Shown here piece by piece: positions 46,954-54,491 of a stretch of 64,000 nucleotides of DNA. Source of the stretch: Sporosarcina sp. Te-1 (GTDB lineage: Bacteria; Bacillota; Bacilli; Bacillales_A; Planococcaceae); assembly GCF_017498505.1 (NCBI RefSeq), contig NZ_CP071798.1, positions 496,001 to 560,000 on the forward strand, read 5' to 3'. A program made the position numbers and the translations under genes. How positions within the stretch are numbered: position 1 is the stretch's first letter; every line of letters begins with the position of its first letter. The notes under the pieces are model-generated. The model made no database searches and was not told the origin of the DNA. It saw only the letters and a list, made by a program, of their open reading frames with translations.

Positions 46954-46996
46954 GGTTGTGTGCATTGATGTGACCCCTAAAAGTTAGAGTTTTATA

Positions 46997-47764
46997 TTAG
47001 GCAGCTAATTGGCTGGTGTGAAGACGGTATTGAACCGGACTCATGCCAGCCAGTTTCTGTTTGATCCGTTTGTTGTTGTAATACTCTATGTATGCCTCGA
47101 TAGCCCTTTTCAGTTCCTCATAGGTGCGCGGCGGTTCGCCATAATACATCTCCTGCTTTAATAATCCAAAGAAATTCTCCATTGGCGCGTTGTCCAGACA
47201 GTTCCCCTTCCGTGACATGCTCTGGTATACTTTGTGTTTCTTTAAGGTCGCAACCCATTTTCCATGCTGGTAATGCCAGCCCTGATCCGAGTGGATCGTC
47301 GTCCGGTATCTTGCGTTCTTTACGATTTCAAGGGCTTCCTCTAAGGGTTTCATCACAAAGTCAAGCGTCGGGCGCATGCTGATGCCATACGAAAGAATCT
47401 CTCCATTATACATATCCATTACTGGGCTAAGATAGAGTTTGAGGCTGTCTGAACACTTGAATTCTGTACTATCTGTGGTCAGTTTCTGACAGGGGATTGT
47501 CGTCTTGAACCGGCGGTGAAGACGGTTTCTCACCACTGTGCCAACGTTCCCCTGGTATGAACTGTAACGGCGTGATTTCCGAGTGAACTTATTGCCTTTC
47601 AATCCTAGTTTCCGCATGATGCGCTGCACCTTTTTATGATTCACTACGAGTCCACGATTCTTTAATTCCATCTGGATTCTTCGATATCCATAGTTTTCAT
47701 TGTGTTCATCAAAAATGGATTGAATCGTTTCTTCCAACTTTTGATTAGGATTATCCTGTCTCAT
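46997..47764 (-). CDS. IS3-family transposase OrfB (DDE integrase)
   Basis: A 255-residue part with an HTH_21 region (SIFDEHNENYGYRRIQMELKNRG) and an rve integrase core. The catalytic acids are visible: Asp in LTTDSTEF, Asp in IHSDQGWHY and Glu in MENFFGLLKQEM. The frame is open further upstream (ELKEEFRLKDVLRKVGIPESSYHYHVKQ), overlapping the end of orfA. It is expected to be made as an OrfAB fusion by -1 slippage, probably at the AAAG stretch near 47845. No damage is seen. Confidence 0.92.
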   Translation of the reverse strand: MRQDNPNQKLEETIQSIFDEHNENYGYRRIQMELKNRGLVVNHKKVQRIMRKLGLKGNKFTRKSRRYSSYQGNVGTVVRNRLHRRFKTTIPCQKLTTDSTEFKCSDSLKLYLSPVMDMYNGEILSYGISMRPTLDFVMKPLEEALEIVKNARYRTTIHSDQGWHYQHGKWVATLKKHKVYQSMSRKGNCLDNAPMENFFGLLKQEMYYGEPPRTYEELKRAIEAYIEYYNNKRIKQKLAGMSPVQYRLHTSQLAA

Positions 47765-47823
47765 TTGTTTTACATGATAGTGATAAGAGGACTCGGGGAT
47801 GCCGACCTTCCGCAGGACATCTT

Positions 47824-48408
47824 TCAGTCGGAATTCTTCTTTGAGTTCGAATGATAGCGCTGCTTGTGCTTTTCGAGATAGCCGTCCGGATCCATCTGAA
47901 AAGCTCGCAACTTTTTTAGGTAAGCCACCTCCAAGCGGAGGAGTTCATTTTCCCGTTCCAACTCCTGTTCACGTGTCATTTCATCCTGTTGCGCTGGCTT
48001 CTGGACCTTCTTAACGTTCTTTGCTTTTTCAGGCATGGCTGGCCGTCCTTTCGGGTTGTCCAGGGCTTCCGCACCGCCTTCAAGAAACCTCTTTTTCCAT
48101 GAGGAGATGAGTGGTGGATTCGTCAGGCCGAAGTGAAGTGCCGTTTCTGCCCGCGAAGCGCCTGTTCTTTTCATAAAGCTTAGTACATCCAGCTTGAATT
48201 GAACAGAATAAACCTCATGGTTTTTCTTTCTCATGATTCCTTCCACACCATATTTCTGGTACGCTGACACCCACGCCCTAAGCTGTCCAGTTGACTTCAC
48301 ACCATATTTTTTTGTCAGTGCGTCATAGCCAAGTCGTCCAGTTAAATACTCGCAGACAATCATCACCTTAAATTCATCACTATATTTAGCCAAAAGAAAA
48401 CACCCCAA
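47824..48408 (-). CDS. IS3-family transposase OrfA
   Basis: A 194-residue protein with two helix-turn-helix segments (GYDALTKKYGVKSTGQLRAWVSAYQKYG, then ASRAETALHFGLTNPPLISSWKKRF). A C-terminal coiled coil (EMTREQELERENELLRLEVAYLKKL) is typical of the leucine-zipper region of OrfA. It binds the IS ends and multimerises with OrfAB. The start codon is near the right inverted repeat. Confidence 0.9.
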   Translation of the reverse strand: MGCFLLAKYSDEFKVMIVCEYLTGRLGYDALTKKYGVKSTGQLRAWVSAYQKYGVEGIMRKKNHEVYSVQFKLDVLSFMKRTGASRAETALHFGLTNPPLISSWKKRFLEGGAEALDNPKGRPAMPEKAKNVKKVQKPAQQDEMTREQELERENELLRLEVAYLKKLRAFQMDPDGYLEKHKQRYHSNSKKNSD

Positions 48409-48484
48409 AAGTTAGTTTTTGACTCTAACTTTTGGGGTGCACTTCAGAACTCCTGCGTTTTTTCTTTGGACTATGAAGAATTCT

Positions 48485-49351
48485 CTATGTAAGGAACACT
48501 TCAATTTCTTCTATGATAACCTTCAGATTCCGTTCATTTTGATAGTGGCTCGCACCCTGTAAAGTGATCGTTTTGGGTAACGAAGGGAACACTTCTTTTG
48601 CCCTTGGAATAACATCCTCAGCAGGGAAAAACACATCGTTTTCAGCCGCGATGAGTAGAGTAGGGGCTTGATAATTCGACAGTTCTTCCATTGTTGCATA
48701 GCTCGGAAAAGCAGTTTCCAATTTTACATAGTCATACACATATTTTATTTGCAATAGCAAGTCAGAATCAATTTCGGAATCAAACATTGCCTGACTGGCC
48801 CGAATTAAGTTTTTCTCATTAGGAAACAACTTGTATGCGGCGAGTGGAATGAGAATTTTGTTTAGCATGTTGGTCATCTTTCCGCCAGCAATTCCGGATG
48901 GTACGAGCAGAACAGCTTTCTCAATCCGTTCAGGAGCATAAGCAGCCAATCGAATAAGAATACCTCCTCCATATGATGGTCCGATAAATTTTGCTTTTGT
49001 GACGCCTAGACCATCCATCATGTCGCAAACCCATTGCGCATATTCATCGGACTTGGGTTGTAACCGGACTTCATCACTCTTCCCAGGATGGCCAATGGTG
49101 TCCGGCGCATAAAGCCGATAGTGTTTCGCAAGCGGTTCGAACCATTTTAAAGTAATAGGATTTACAACATTCCCTCCATGAAAGCAGATTAGAGGGTCTG
49201 CCTCCGGATTTCCTCCAAGCAGAATATGTGTTTTGCCAAATCGCGTTGTCACATATACACTTTCAAATTTGGTATCTAGTTTGTTTTTCAGTTTATCATA
49301 CATTTCAATGATTTTTTTCTTGCCTTCTGGACTTTTATAGATGGTCTTCAT
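48485..49351 (-). CDS. Alpha/beta hydrolase
   Basis: A 288-residue hydrolase with oxyanion motif CFHGGN, nucleophile elbow GPSYGGG, Asp in AAENDVFFP and His in QGASHYQNE, so the triad is complete. No signal peptide. Substrate unknown. GAGGAGG precedes the ATG at 49351. It starts three bases after the tetR-type gene, so the two are an operon likely controlled by that repressor. Confidence 0.85.
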   Translation of the reverse strand: MKTIYKSPEGKKKIIEMYDKLKNKLDTKFESVYVTTRFGKTHILLGGNPEADPLICFHGGNVVNPITLKWFEPLAKHYRLYAPDTIGHPGKSDEVRLQPKSDEYAQWVCDMMDGLGVTKAKFIGPSYGGGILIRLAAYAPERIEKAVLLVPSGIAGGKMTNMLNKILIPLAAYKLFPNEKNLIRASQAMFDSEIDSDLLLQIKYVYDYVKLETAFPSYATMEELSNYQAPTLLIAAENDVFFPAEDVIPRAKEVFPSLPKTITLQGASHYQNERNLKVIIEEIEVFLT

Positions 49352-49354
49352 GAT

Positions 49355-49942
49355 TCATGCCTCCTCAAATAGTTGATTAGCTAGACTCTTGATGAATAAC
49401 TGAATGACTTGGTCAAAATGATCCTCACCAATCTCATTTTTATGAAGCAATGTAAAGAAGATGCTTTTTAAAGCGGAAGATACAAATCCACTGTCATGGT
49501 CTATGTTCAAATACGTTAGGAGTCTTGCAATGCCCTCTTCATCCTTTTTTAGATGCTGTGCTATTTCCTCTTTGGGAAGTTTCTTGATAATATGTTCATA
49601 ATCGCCGTTCTGAAGATTCAATAGCCAGGGGTTCTTTTGTATTTCCAAAAATAGCTCCTGGACAGTGTGAATAAAAATTTGTTTAGGCTCTTCGTTTGAA
49701 GCTTGTGCATTTTCAAGCATTTTACATTTGACCCGCTCGTCGATTCTTTCAAGAACTTTAAAAAATAGAAGTTCTTTTGAAGGGTAAAACAAATAAAAAG
49801 CCCCCTTGGAAATCCCGACCCTTTTTACAAGTTCGTCGACGGTTGTTTTTTTGAGACCATAAATCGACCAGCATTCTTCTGCTGAGTTTAGTAGTTGTTC
49901 ATTTATAAGAATTCTCTCTTCCTCACTAAATCCTTTTGCCAC
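49355..49942 (-). CDS. TetR-family transcriptional regulator
   Basis: A 195-residue TetR protein with N-terminal HTH (LKKTTVDELVKRVGISKGAFYLFYPSKELLFFKV, residues about 30-63) and a helical ligand domain. It is transcribed just before the hydrolase. A near-palindrome at 49960-49987 in its upstream region is a candidate autoregulatory operator. Ligand unknown. Confidence 0.88.
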   Translation of the reverse strand: MAKGFSEEERILINEQLLNSAEECWSIYGLKKTTVDELVKRVGISKGAFYLFYPSKELLFFKVLERIDERVKCKMLENAQASNEEPKQIFIHTVQELFLEIQKNPWLLNLQNGDYEHIIKKLPKEEIAQHLKKDEEGIARLLTYLNIDHDSGFVSSALKSIFFTLLHKNEIGEDHFDQVIQLFIKSLANQLFEEA

Positions 49943-49959
49943 GATATCACCTCAATTTA

Positions 49960-49987
49960 TATGACTGAAATTTTAAATTTGGTCATA
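49960..49987 (-). promoter_or_regulatory. Near-palindromic operator upstream of the TetR gene
   Basis: TATGAC ... GTCATA arms (49960-49965 and 49982-49987) with an A/T-rich centre AAATTTTAAATTT. It is about 18 bases before the TetR start codon. Such a site is typical for TetR autoregulation; the role is inferred. Confidence 0.5.
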
Positions 49988-50191
49988 AGCAATCGTATAC
50001 TAATTCTGTGCGAAATACAAATGGTTTTCTAGCTTCGTGTTTTACATGACTTTGTCTAGAATGTTAGTACTAATCACTGACCTCTATTCCTCTAAATGAG
50101 GACCTTTTGCTTTGAAATAATATAAAATTAACGTACAGGAGATGGATTGGAATAAAATATACGAGTATGAGACAGGAAAGGAGAATACCCC

Positions 50192-50723
50192 ATGAAATCC
50201 AAACAAAAGAAAGAGAAGACGCTAAGCCAACCATATAACCTAGTTAACAAAAGGATGGGGATATGCTGCGTCTCTCGTTCTGCTGCCTTATGCAATCCTA
50301 AAATCGCTTTGGGCCTGGGGATCAACTGTAGGACTAACCACAAACCAGGCTGTACAAGACATAGCAGGTGTTGGTGGCACATTGAAAGAAGGATCAACTA
50401 TTCTTTATTCGTTATATGAGAGGGGTATAGATTTCACAGCGATTTTGGCGATACTAGCTTCATTATTCCCATTAACTCTAGTTACTACCTGGGGGGAGAA
50501 ACTGCCAAAACGGATCATCATCTTGTTAGGATGGGCAATTGGCGGTCTTACAGTGCTGATCAGCTTTCTCACCGCTCTTCAATGTTTAGGTGTGCATTCG
50601 AAAGGTGACATGCAAGGGATGGCCATTTGGGTGTATCTCATTACGTATGGAGGGTTATTCTTGTGGGGAGTTACGGTGTTTCTGGCGACTCTGTCCTTCC
50701 AGAATCGAATTATAAATAAATAG
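50192..50723 (+). pseudogene. Membrane protein gene with a frameshift (DUF3995-like layout)
   Basis: The ATG at 50192 has GGAAAGGAG nine bases upstream and reads MKSKQKKEKTLSQPYNLVNK, then loses sense. The +1 frame gives GWGYAASLVLLPYAILKSLWAWG and continues without a stop to 50723 (ALQCLGVHSKGDMQ, then the last membrane helix). Removing one A from the AAAA run at 50249-50252 would give about 176 residues with four membrane helices. Hence a recent pseudogene or a sequencing error. Family assignment is only a guess. Confidence 0.75.
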
Positions 50724-50801
50724 TCTATCTGAATTCGCCCCATAATGATTCCAACTTTTCATGGTACCGGAGAAGGTACAAAGTCCAGTCTCTCAATTCA
50801 T

Positions 50802-50826
50802 GAAAAGAGCAACTGGGCTTTTCTTA
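50802..50826 (+). terminator. Hairpin after the broken membrane gene
   Basis: GAAAAG-GC / GG-CTTTTC stem with an AACT loop, followed by TTATG; moderate terminator. Confidence 0.5.
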
Positions 50827-50940
50827 TGTGTTTCTACAAATTTTTTGCAAAGGGAACAGAAGAGGCATGTTAGATGATAAGATAGAATGGTTTCATCAAT
50901 CGGCACGATAATAAAATAGCTAATTTTGAGGAGGTATCCA

Positions 50941-51696
50941 ATGAAGTTCGAAGAATTTGTTGGAAGGACAGTCTTTATCACCGGTGCGGGATCCGGAATT
51001 GGGCAAGCACAGGCATTCGCTTTCTTGGCGAATGGCGCCAACGTATTTGGGATGGATGTCGACGTGGCTGGCATGGAAACAGTTCAACGGATGCATCCAA
51101 CCCGCTTTCATTTTAGGAAGGGCGATGTGCGAAGCAAGCAGGAGATACAGGAGGCTGTGGAGATGGCATTATCCCGTTTCGATGACATCCATATTTTATT
51201 GAATACGGCCGGCGTGCTCGACGGCTATTCGAAAACGCTCGAGACAGACGAGGAACTGTGGGACCGCATCATGGATACGAATGTGAAAGGGACATACTTG
51301 GTAACGAATTGTGTGCTGCCTCACATGCTAGCACGGTCGTCCGGCATTGTGGTCAACATGGCATCGATTGCTGGTTTGGTTGCAGGAGGGGGCGGTGCGG
51401 CCTATACTGCCTCCAAACATGCGATCGTCGGCTATACAAAGCAATTGGATTATGATTATTGCCGGGCCGGCATCCGGGCGAACGCGATTGCCCCGGGCGC
51501 CATTCAAACGCCGATGAATGCCGCGGATTTTGAAGGGGACGGGGCAATGGCGAAGTGGGTGGCGGATGAGACGCCGGCGGGTCGATGGGCGCATCCCTCG
51601 GAAGTCGCCAATCTTACGCTTTTCCTGGCAAGTGTTGCATCAGATTATATGCATGGCACCGTTGTGCCGATTGATGGAGGGTGGATTGCAAAATAG
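50941..51696 (+). CDS. Short-chain dehydrogenase/reductase (FabG-like paralogue)
   Basis: A 251-residue SDR with cofactor motif ITGAGSGIGQAQAFAFL, MDVDVAGM (NAD-type acidic residue after beta2), LNTAGVLDG, catalytic Ser in MASIAGLVAG, YTASKHAIVG and the PG-motif IAPGAIQTPM. The terminal YMHGTVVPIDGGW matches 3-oxoacyl-ACP-reductase-like SDRs. Substrate unknown; the acidic residue suggests NAD(H). Start ATG at 50941 with GAGGAGG upstream. Confidence 0.88.
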   Translation: MKFEEFVGRTVFITGAGSGIGQAQAFAFLANGANVFGMDVDVAGMETVQRMHPTRFHFRKGDVRSKQEIQEAVEMALSRFDDIHILLNTAGVLDGYSKTLETDEELWDRIMDTNVKGTYLVTNCVLPHMLARSSGIVVNMASIAGLVAGGGGAAYTASKHAIVGYTKQLDYDYCRAGIRANAIAPGAIQTPMNAADFEGDGAMAKWVADETPAGRWAHPSEVANLTLFLASVASDYMHGTVVPIDGGWIAK

Positions 51697-51754
51697 TCGT
51701 ATTCAGTAATTAGTATTTCTGTTATTCTACCCAAGTAAGCTTAAAGGGCTTGCA

Positions 51755-51840
51755 CTGCGGCACTTCGTTCAGATATTATATCTGACTTCCTTTGGCCGTA
51801 GTTATGACTAAAATGGCGAGCGTGCCATTTTACAAAGGAG
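51755..51840 (+). promoter_or_regulatory. Pseudoknotted leader of queT, candidate preQ1 riboswitch
   Basis: Outer helix CTGCGGC (51755-51761) with GCCGTAG (51795-51801). Inside its loop is hairpin TCAGATA/TATCTGA (51769-51775 and 51779-51785). The loop bases TCCTTT (51788-51793) can pair with AAAGGA (51834-51839), the Shine-Dalgarno. Between them is hairpin AAATGGC/GCCATTT (51811-51817 and 51824-51830). This H-type pseudoknot with an embedded hairpin, closing on the ribosome-binding site, resembles the preQ1-II (COG4708) class known from queT genes. Identity as preQ1 is inferred from layout and gene. Confidence 0.5.
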
Positions 51841-51848
51841 AAATCATG

Positions 51849-52358
51849 ATGAATACGACTTCCTTCAAGGAAACCCCTCAATCCACTGTCAGTGAAGTGG
51901 CCAAAACTGCCATTGTCGCAGCTTTGTATGTCGCTGTCACCCTTCTTTTAGCGGTCATCAGCTTTGGTGCCGTGCAGCTCCGCCTTTCTGAAATGTTTAA
52001 TTATCTTGCGCTATTCCATAAACGGTATATCGTCGCCGTGACCCTTGGTGTCATTTTGGCGAATTTTATGTCACCCACTTGGATTCTCGACGTACCAATT
52101 GGCGGTATTGCAACATTCCTCGTGTTGCTGATTTGTCGAGCTGCGACGAAGAAGATAAAGAACTTGGTACTCAAATTTGTAGTGACGGCAGTCATCTTTG
52201 CATTTTCTATGTTCACAGTAGCAATCCAGTTGGCCTTCATATATGGTTCACCTTTTTGGCCGACTTGGTTCACCGTGGGCATCGGCGAGCTGTTATCCAT
52301 GACAGTTGGCGGTATGGTCGTCTACTCGTTGCAGAAAAAATTAGATTTTACGAAATAA
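51849..52358 (+). CDS. queT: QueT family queuosine-precursor (preQ1) transporter
   Basis: A 169-residue membrane protein with about five hydrophobic helices. Family marks: AVTLLLAVISFGAVQLRLSEMFNYLALF and DVPIGGIATFLVLL. QueT is an ECF-type substrate-binding (S) component for queuosine precursors, used with the shared ECF module. AAAGGAG at 51834-51840 serves ATGs at 51846 and 51849; I use 51849 (eight-base spacing). The leader folds over this Shine-Dalgarno. Confidence 0.87.
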   Translation: MNTTSFKETPQSTVSEVAKTAIVAALYVAVTLLLAVISFGAVQLRLSEMFNYLALFHKRYIVAVTLGVILANFMSPTWILDVPIGGIATFLVLLICRAATKKIKNLVLKFVVTAVIFAFSMFTVAIQLAFIYGSPFWPTWFTVGIGELLSMTVGGMVVYSLQKKLDFTK

Positions 52359-52559
52359 AGCATGAAAGCACATTCTTTTATGGAGGGTGTGCTTTTTACT
52401 ATGCGTAGGACCTATCTAGTATTCTTTCTTTCCACACTAGCAAATAGTCTAGTCTTTTTCTATCGTTTTAACCAATTAACAGTTATTTAGATTGATTATT
52501 ACCTAATAGTTTTTGTATAGTAGGGGAGTTGGAAAATTGACTGAAGGAGTGATATGCAC

Positions 52560-53210
52560 ATGTTGAAGAAATGGACTGTCTTGCTTGCGGTAGGACTTTT
52601 AGCGGCTTCATTGGCCGCTTGTGGAGATGATAAAAAAGAGGACGCTGCAAAAGAGAATGCTGCTTCCTCCGTACAAAACGATACCGACAAAACAAAGTCT
52701 AATGAAGAACAAGACGACGACACTGGTGCTGTCGAATTGAAAGAAGATCAACTCGGCATCAGTGCGAAGGAGTTTCAAGCTGATTTTAATGAAGCGGCAG
52801 AGACAGAGGGGATAGCGTACCGGGTGAATCATTCCCAATGGTCTGATCCAAGAAACGGACTCCGGATCGTTGATATTCTTTTGGACGAGGATTATCGTAT
52901 CCAGCTGTTGGGCAACGAAGGTGAAGAGAATGTACGTGCTCTAATGTTAGATGCGGATGGTAATGATGACATCCGTACTATTAAAGCGTTGATTAAAACA
53001 GTAGATAAGCAAGCGACGGATGGAGACATTGACAATATTTTGAAGGAGTTGAAGTTAATCGACTCGCAAGATGAGAAGCAGGAGTATACTACAGCCACTT
53101 TACACAGCTATCAATTCTTGTTGCGGAACCAATCAGGTATCGAACTCATCATCGCAAATGAAAAGGATCCGTTGATTACAGAAGAAAATTGGAAAAATGG
53201 AGAATTCTAA
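52560..53210 (+). CDS. Lipoprotein of unknown function
   Basis: A 216-residue exported lipoprotein. Lys-Lys start, hydrophobic core, lipobox LAAC with Cys near residue 21, then an acidic/Lys/Asn-rich linker (about 24-60). A folded domain follows (about 65-216, LGISAKEFQADFNEAAETEGIAYRV...). I do not recognise the domain. An ATG two codons earlier (52554) is also possible; AAGGAG lies ten bases before 52560. A terminator follows. Confidence 0.8.
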   Translation: MLKKWTVLLAVGLLAASLAACGDDKKEDAAKENAASSVQNDTDKTKSNEEQDDDTGAVELKEDQLGISAKEFQADFNEAAETEGIAYRVNHSQWSDPRNGLRIVDILLDEDYRIQLLGNEGEENVRALMLDADGNDDIRTIKALIKTVDKQATDGDIDNILKELKLIDSQDEKQEYTTATLHSYQFLLRNQSGIELIIANEKDPLITEENWKNGEF

Positions 53211-53224
53211 TCAGGAGTTTTTCA

Positions 53225-53260
53225 GAAGTTCACCTGCAAGCGAGGTGGACTTCTTTTTTA
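53225..53260 (+). terminator. Terminator after the lipoprotein gene
   Basis: GAAGTTCACCT / AGGTGGACTTC stem (one mismatch) followed by TTTTTT. Confidence 0.85.
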
Positions 53261-53279
53261 TTCCAAAGCCAATTGCTGC

Positions 53280-53444
53280 CTATCTGGAAGCCTCCGAATC
53301 ATCTTTCAGCAACGCCAGTGCGTCTTGAAGCAAATCCATGTCATCGAGGATAACCGACTTCAAAGTGACGGGGGCAGCATGATATTCATTGGCGAGATGC
53401 TGAAGTTCCCTTGTGAGTATATACTGTTCGCGCTCAATTTGCAT
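53280..53444 (-). CDS. Small 54-residue protein
   Basis: A short frame, MQIEREQYILTRELQHLANE through DDSEASR, with an excellent GGAGG six to ten bases before its ATG at 53444. The sequence is helical and acidic (VILDDMDLLQDALALLKDD), with no membrane helix or cysteine. I do not recognise a family. It stands alone between the lipoprotein terminator and dapF, divergent from dapF. Confidence 0.65.
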   Translation of the reverse strand: MQIEREQYILTRELQHLANEYHAAPVTLKSVILDDMDLLQDALALLKDDSEASR

Positions 53445-53573
53445 ATGCACTACCTCCTAATACACAGGATACCCAGAAAATTGGTTGGGCAAACTCAGCC
53501 ACAATGGTAGATCTAGTAGATTACAAGATAGTATACTATACTATTTAAAAGGTTTTGATAATGGGGGCTTTGT

Positions 53574-54440
53574 ATGGAAATCATTGAAATTCCATTTACG
53601 AAAATGCATGGACTTGGAAACAGTTATATTTATGTAGATGCATTCCAAAATGTATTGAAGGAGGAATGGCTGGCCCCATTGGCAAGAGCCATTTCAAATC
53701 AAAATACAGGTATAGGCTCGGACGGATTAATTCTGATCCATCCGAGTGATAAGGCGGAAGTCGGTATGCGTATTTTCAACAAGGATGGTTCTGAAGGGCA
53801 AAGTTGTGGAAATGGATTGCGCTGCGTCGCCGCGTATGCAGTGAAGCAAGGGATTGTTTCGACACCAAGGTGCCGCATCGAAACGAAGGCTGGGTTAACC
53901 CAGGCGAAAGTATTTCAAAGTAGCGGCGACGTAAGTACCGTGAAAATAGATATGGGTCTGCCATTGTTAAACCGGCGAAGCATTCCGATGCTTGGAGAAG
54001 ACGATGCTTCCGTTATCTCTGAATCGTTCCCAATCGGCCCACATACATTGGAAGTGACAGCTCTCTTCTTGGGCAATCCACATGCAGTGTTTTTTGTTGA
54101 CGACATTAATTGCGCCCCTTTGCAGGAAGTTGGATCCATTGTAACGAACGATCTTCGATTTCCGGAACGGGTGAATGTAGAATTTGTAGAAATTATCAAT
54201 TCAAAGGAATTAAATTTCAGGGTGTGGGAAAGGGGGTCTGGCATCACGGAAGCCTGCGGGACAGGTGCTTGTGCTGCCGTGGTCGCTTCTATCTTAAATG
54301 GCTTTGTCTTACCGGATCATGAGATTACTGTCCATTTAAGCGGAGGGGATTTGACCATCCGCTGGGCGGCAAATGGTCATGTGTGGATGATGGGACCAGC
54401 TGAATTTACAGCTAAGGGTATTTTTTATTGGAAAGTGTAG
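53574..54440 (+). CDS. dapF: Diaminopimelate epimerase
   Basis: A 288-residue protein with both catalytic cysteines in DapF motifs: GQSCGNGLRC (N-half) and EACGTGACA (C-half). MHGLGNSYIYVD at the N-terminus and FLGNPHAVFFV are also characteristic. It interconverts LL- and meso-diaminopimelate for peptidoglycan and lysine. GGGGG precedes the ATG. A 12-bp palindrome ATAGTATACTAT (53528-53539) lies upstream, perhaps part of the promoter. Confidence 0.95.
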   Translation: MEIIEIPFTKMHGLGNSYIYVDAFQNVLKEEWLAPLARAISNQNTGIGSDGLILIHPSDKAEVGMRIFNKDGSEGQSCGNGLRCVAAYAVKQGIVSTPRCRIETKAGLTQAKVFQSSGDVSTVKIDMGLPLLNRRSIPMLGEDDASVISESFPIGPHTLEVTALFLGNPHAVFFVDDINCAPLQEVGSIVTNDLRFPERVNVEFVEIINSKELNFRVWERGSGITEACGTGACAAVVASILNGFVLPDHEITVHLSGGDLTIRWAANGHVWMMGPAEFTAKGIFYWKV

Positions 54441-54491
54441 ATAAAAACGGATTTTTAAAAGATGAAATAGAATAGAAGGAGGGGACGTGAG

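Larger units (their letters stand above)
46971..48441 (-). mobile_element. IS3-family insertion sequence (IS150-like), apparently intact
   Basis: About 1.47 kb. The terminal inverted repeats are TGACCCCTAAAAGTTAGAGT (46971-46990) and, on the other strand, TGCACCCCAAAAGTTAGAGT (48441-48422), 17 of 20 identical. They enclose orfA and orfB read on the minus strand with a programmed-frameshift layout. Exact ends may extend a few bases outward (GTG on both sides). No clear 3-4 bp target duplication is visible at these boundaries. Confidence 0.9.

Noticed and set aside
53528-53539. ATAGTATACTAT palindrome before dapF as an operator
   Set aside because: Short and A/T-only apart from two bases; it may simply be promoter -10 sequence.
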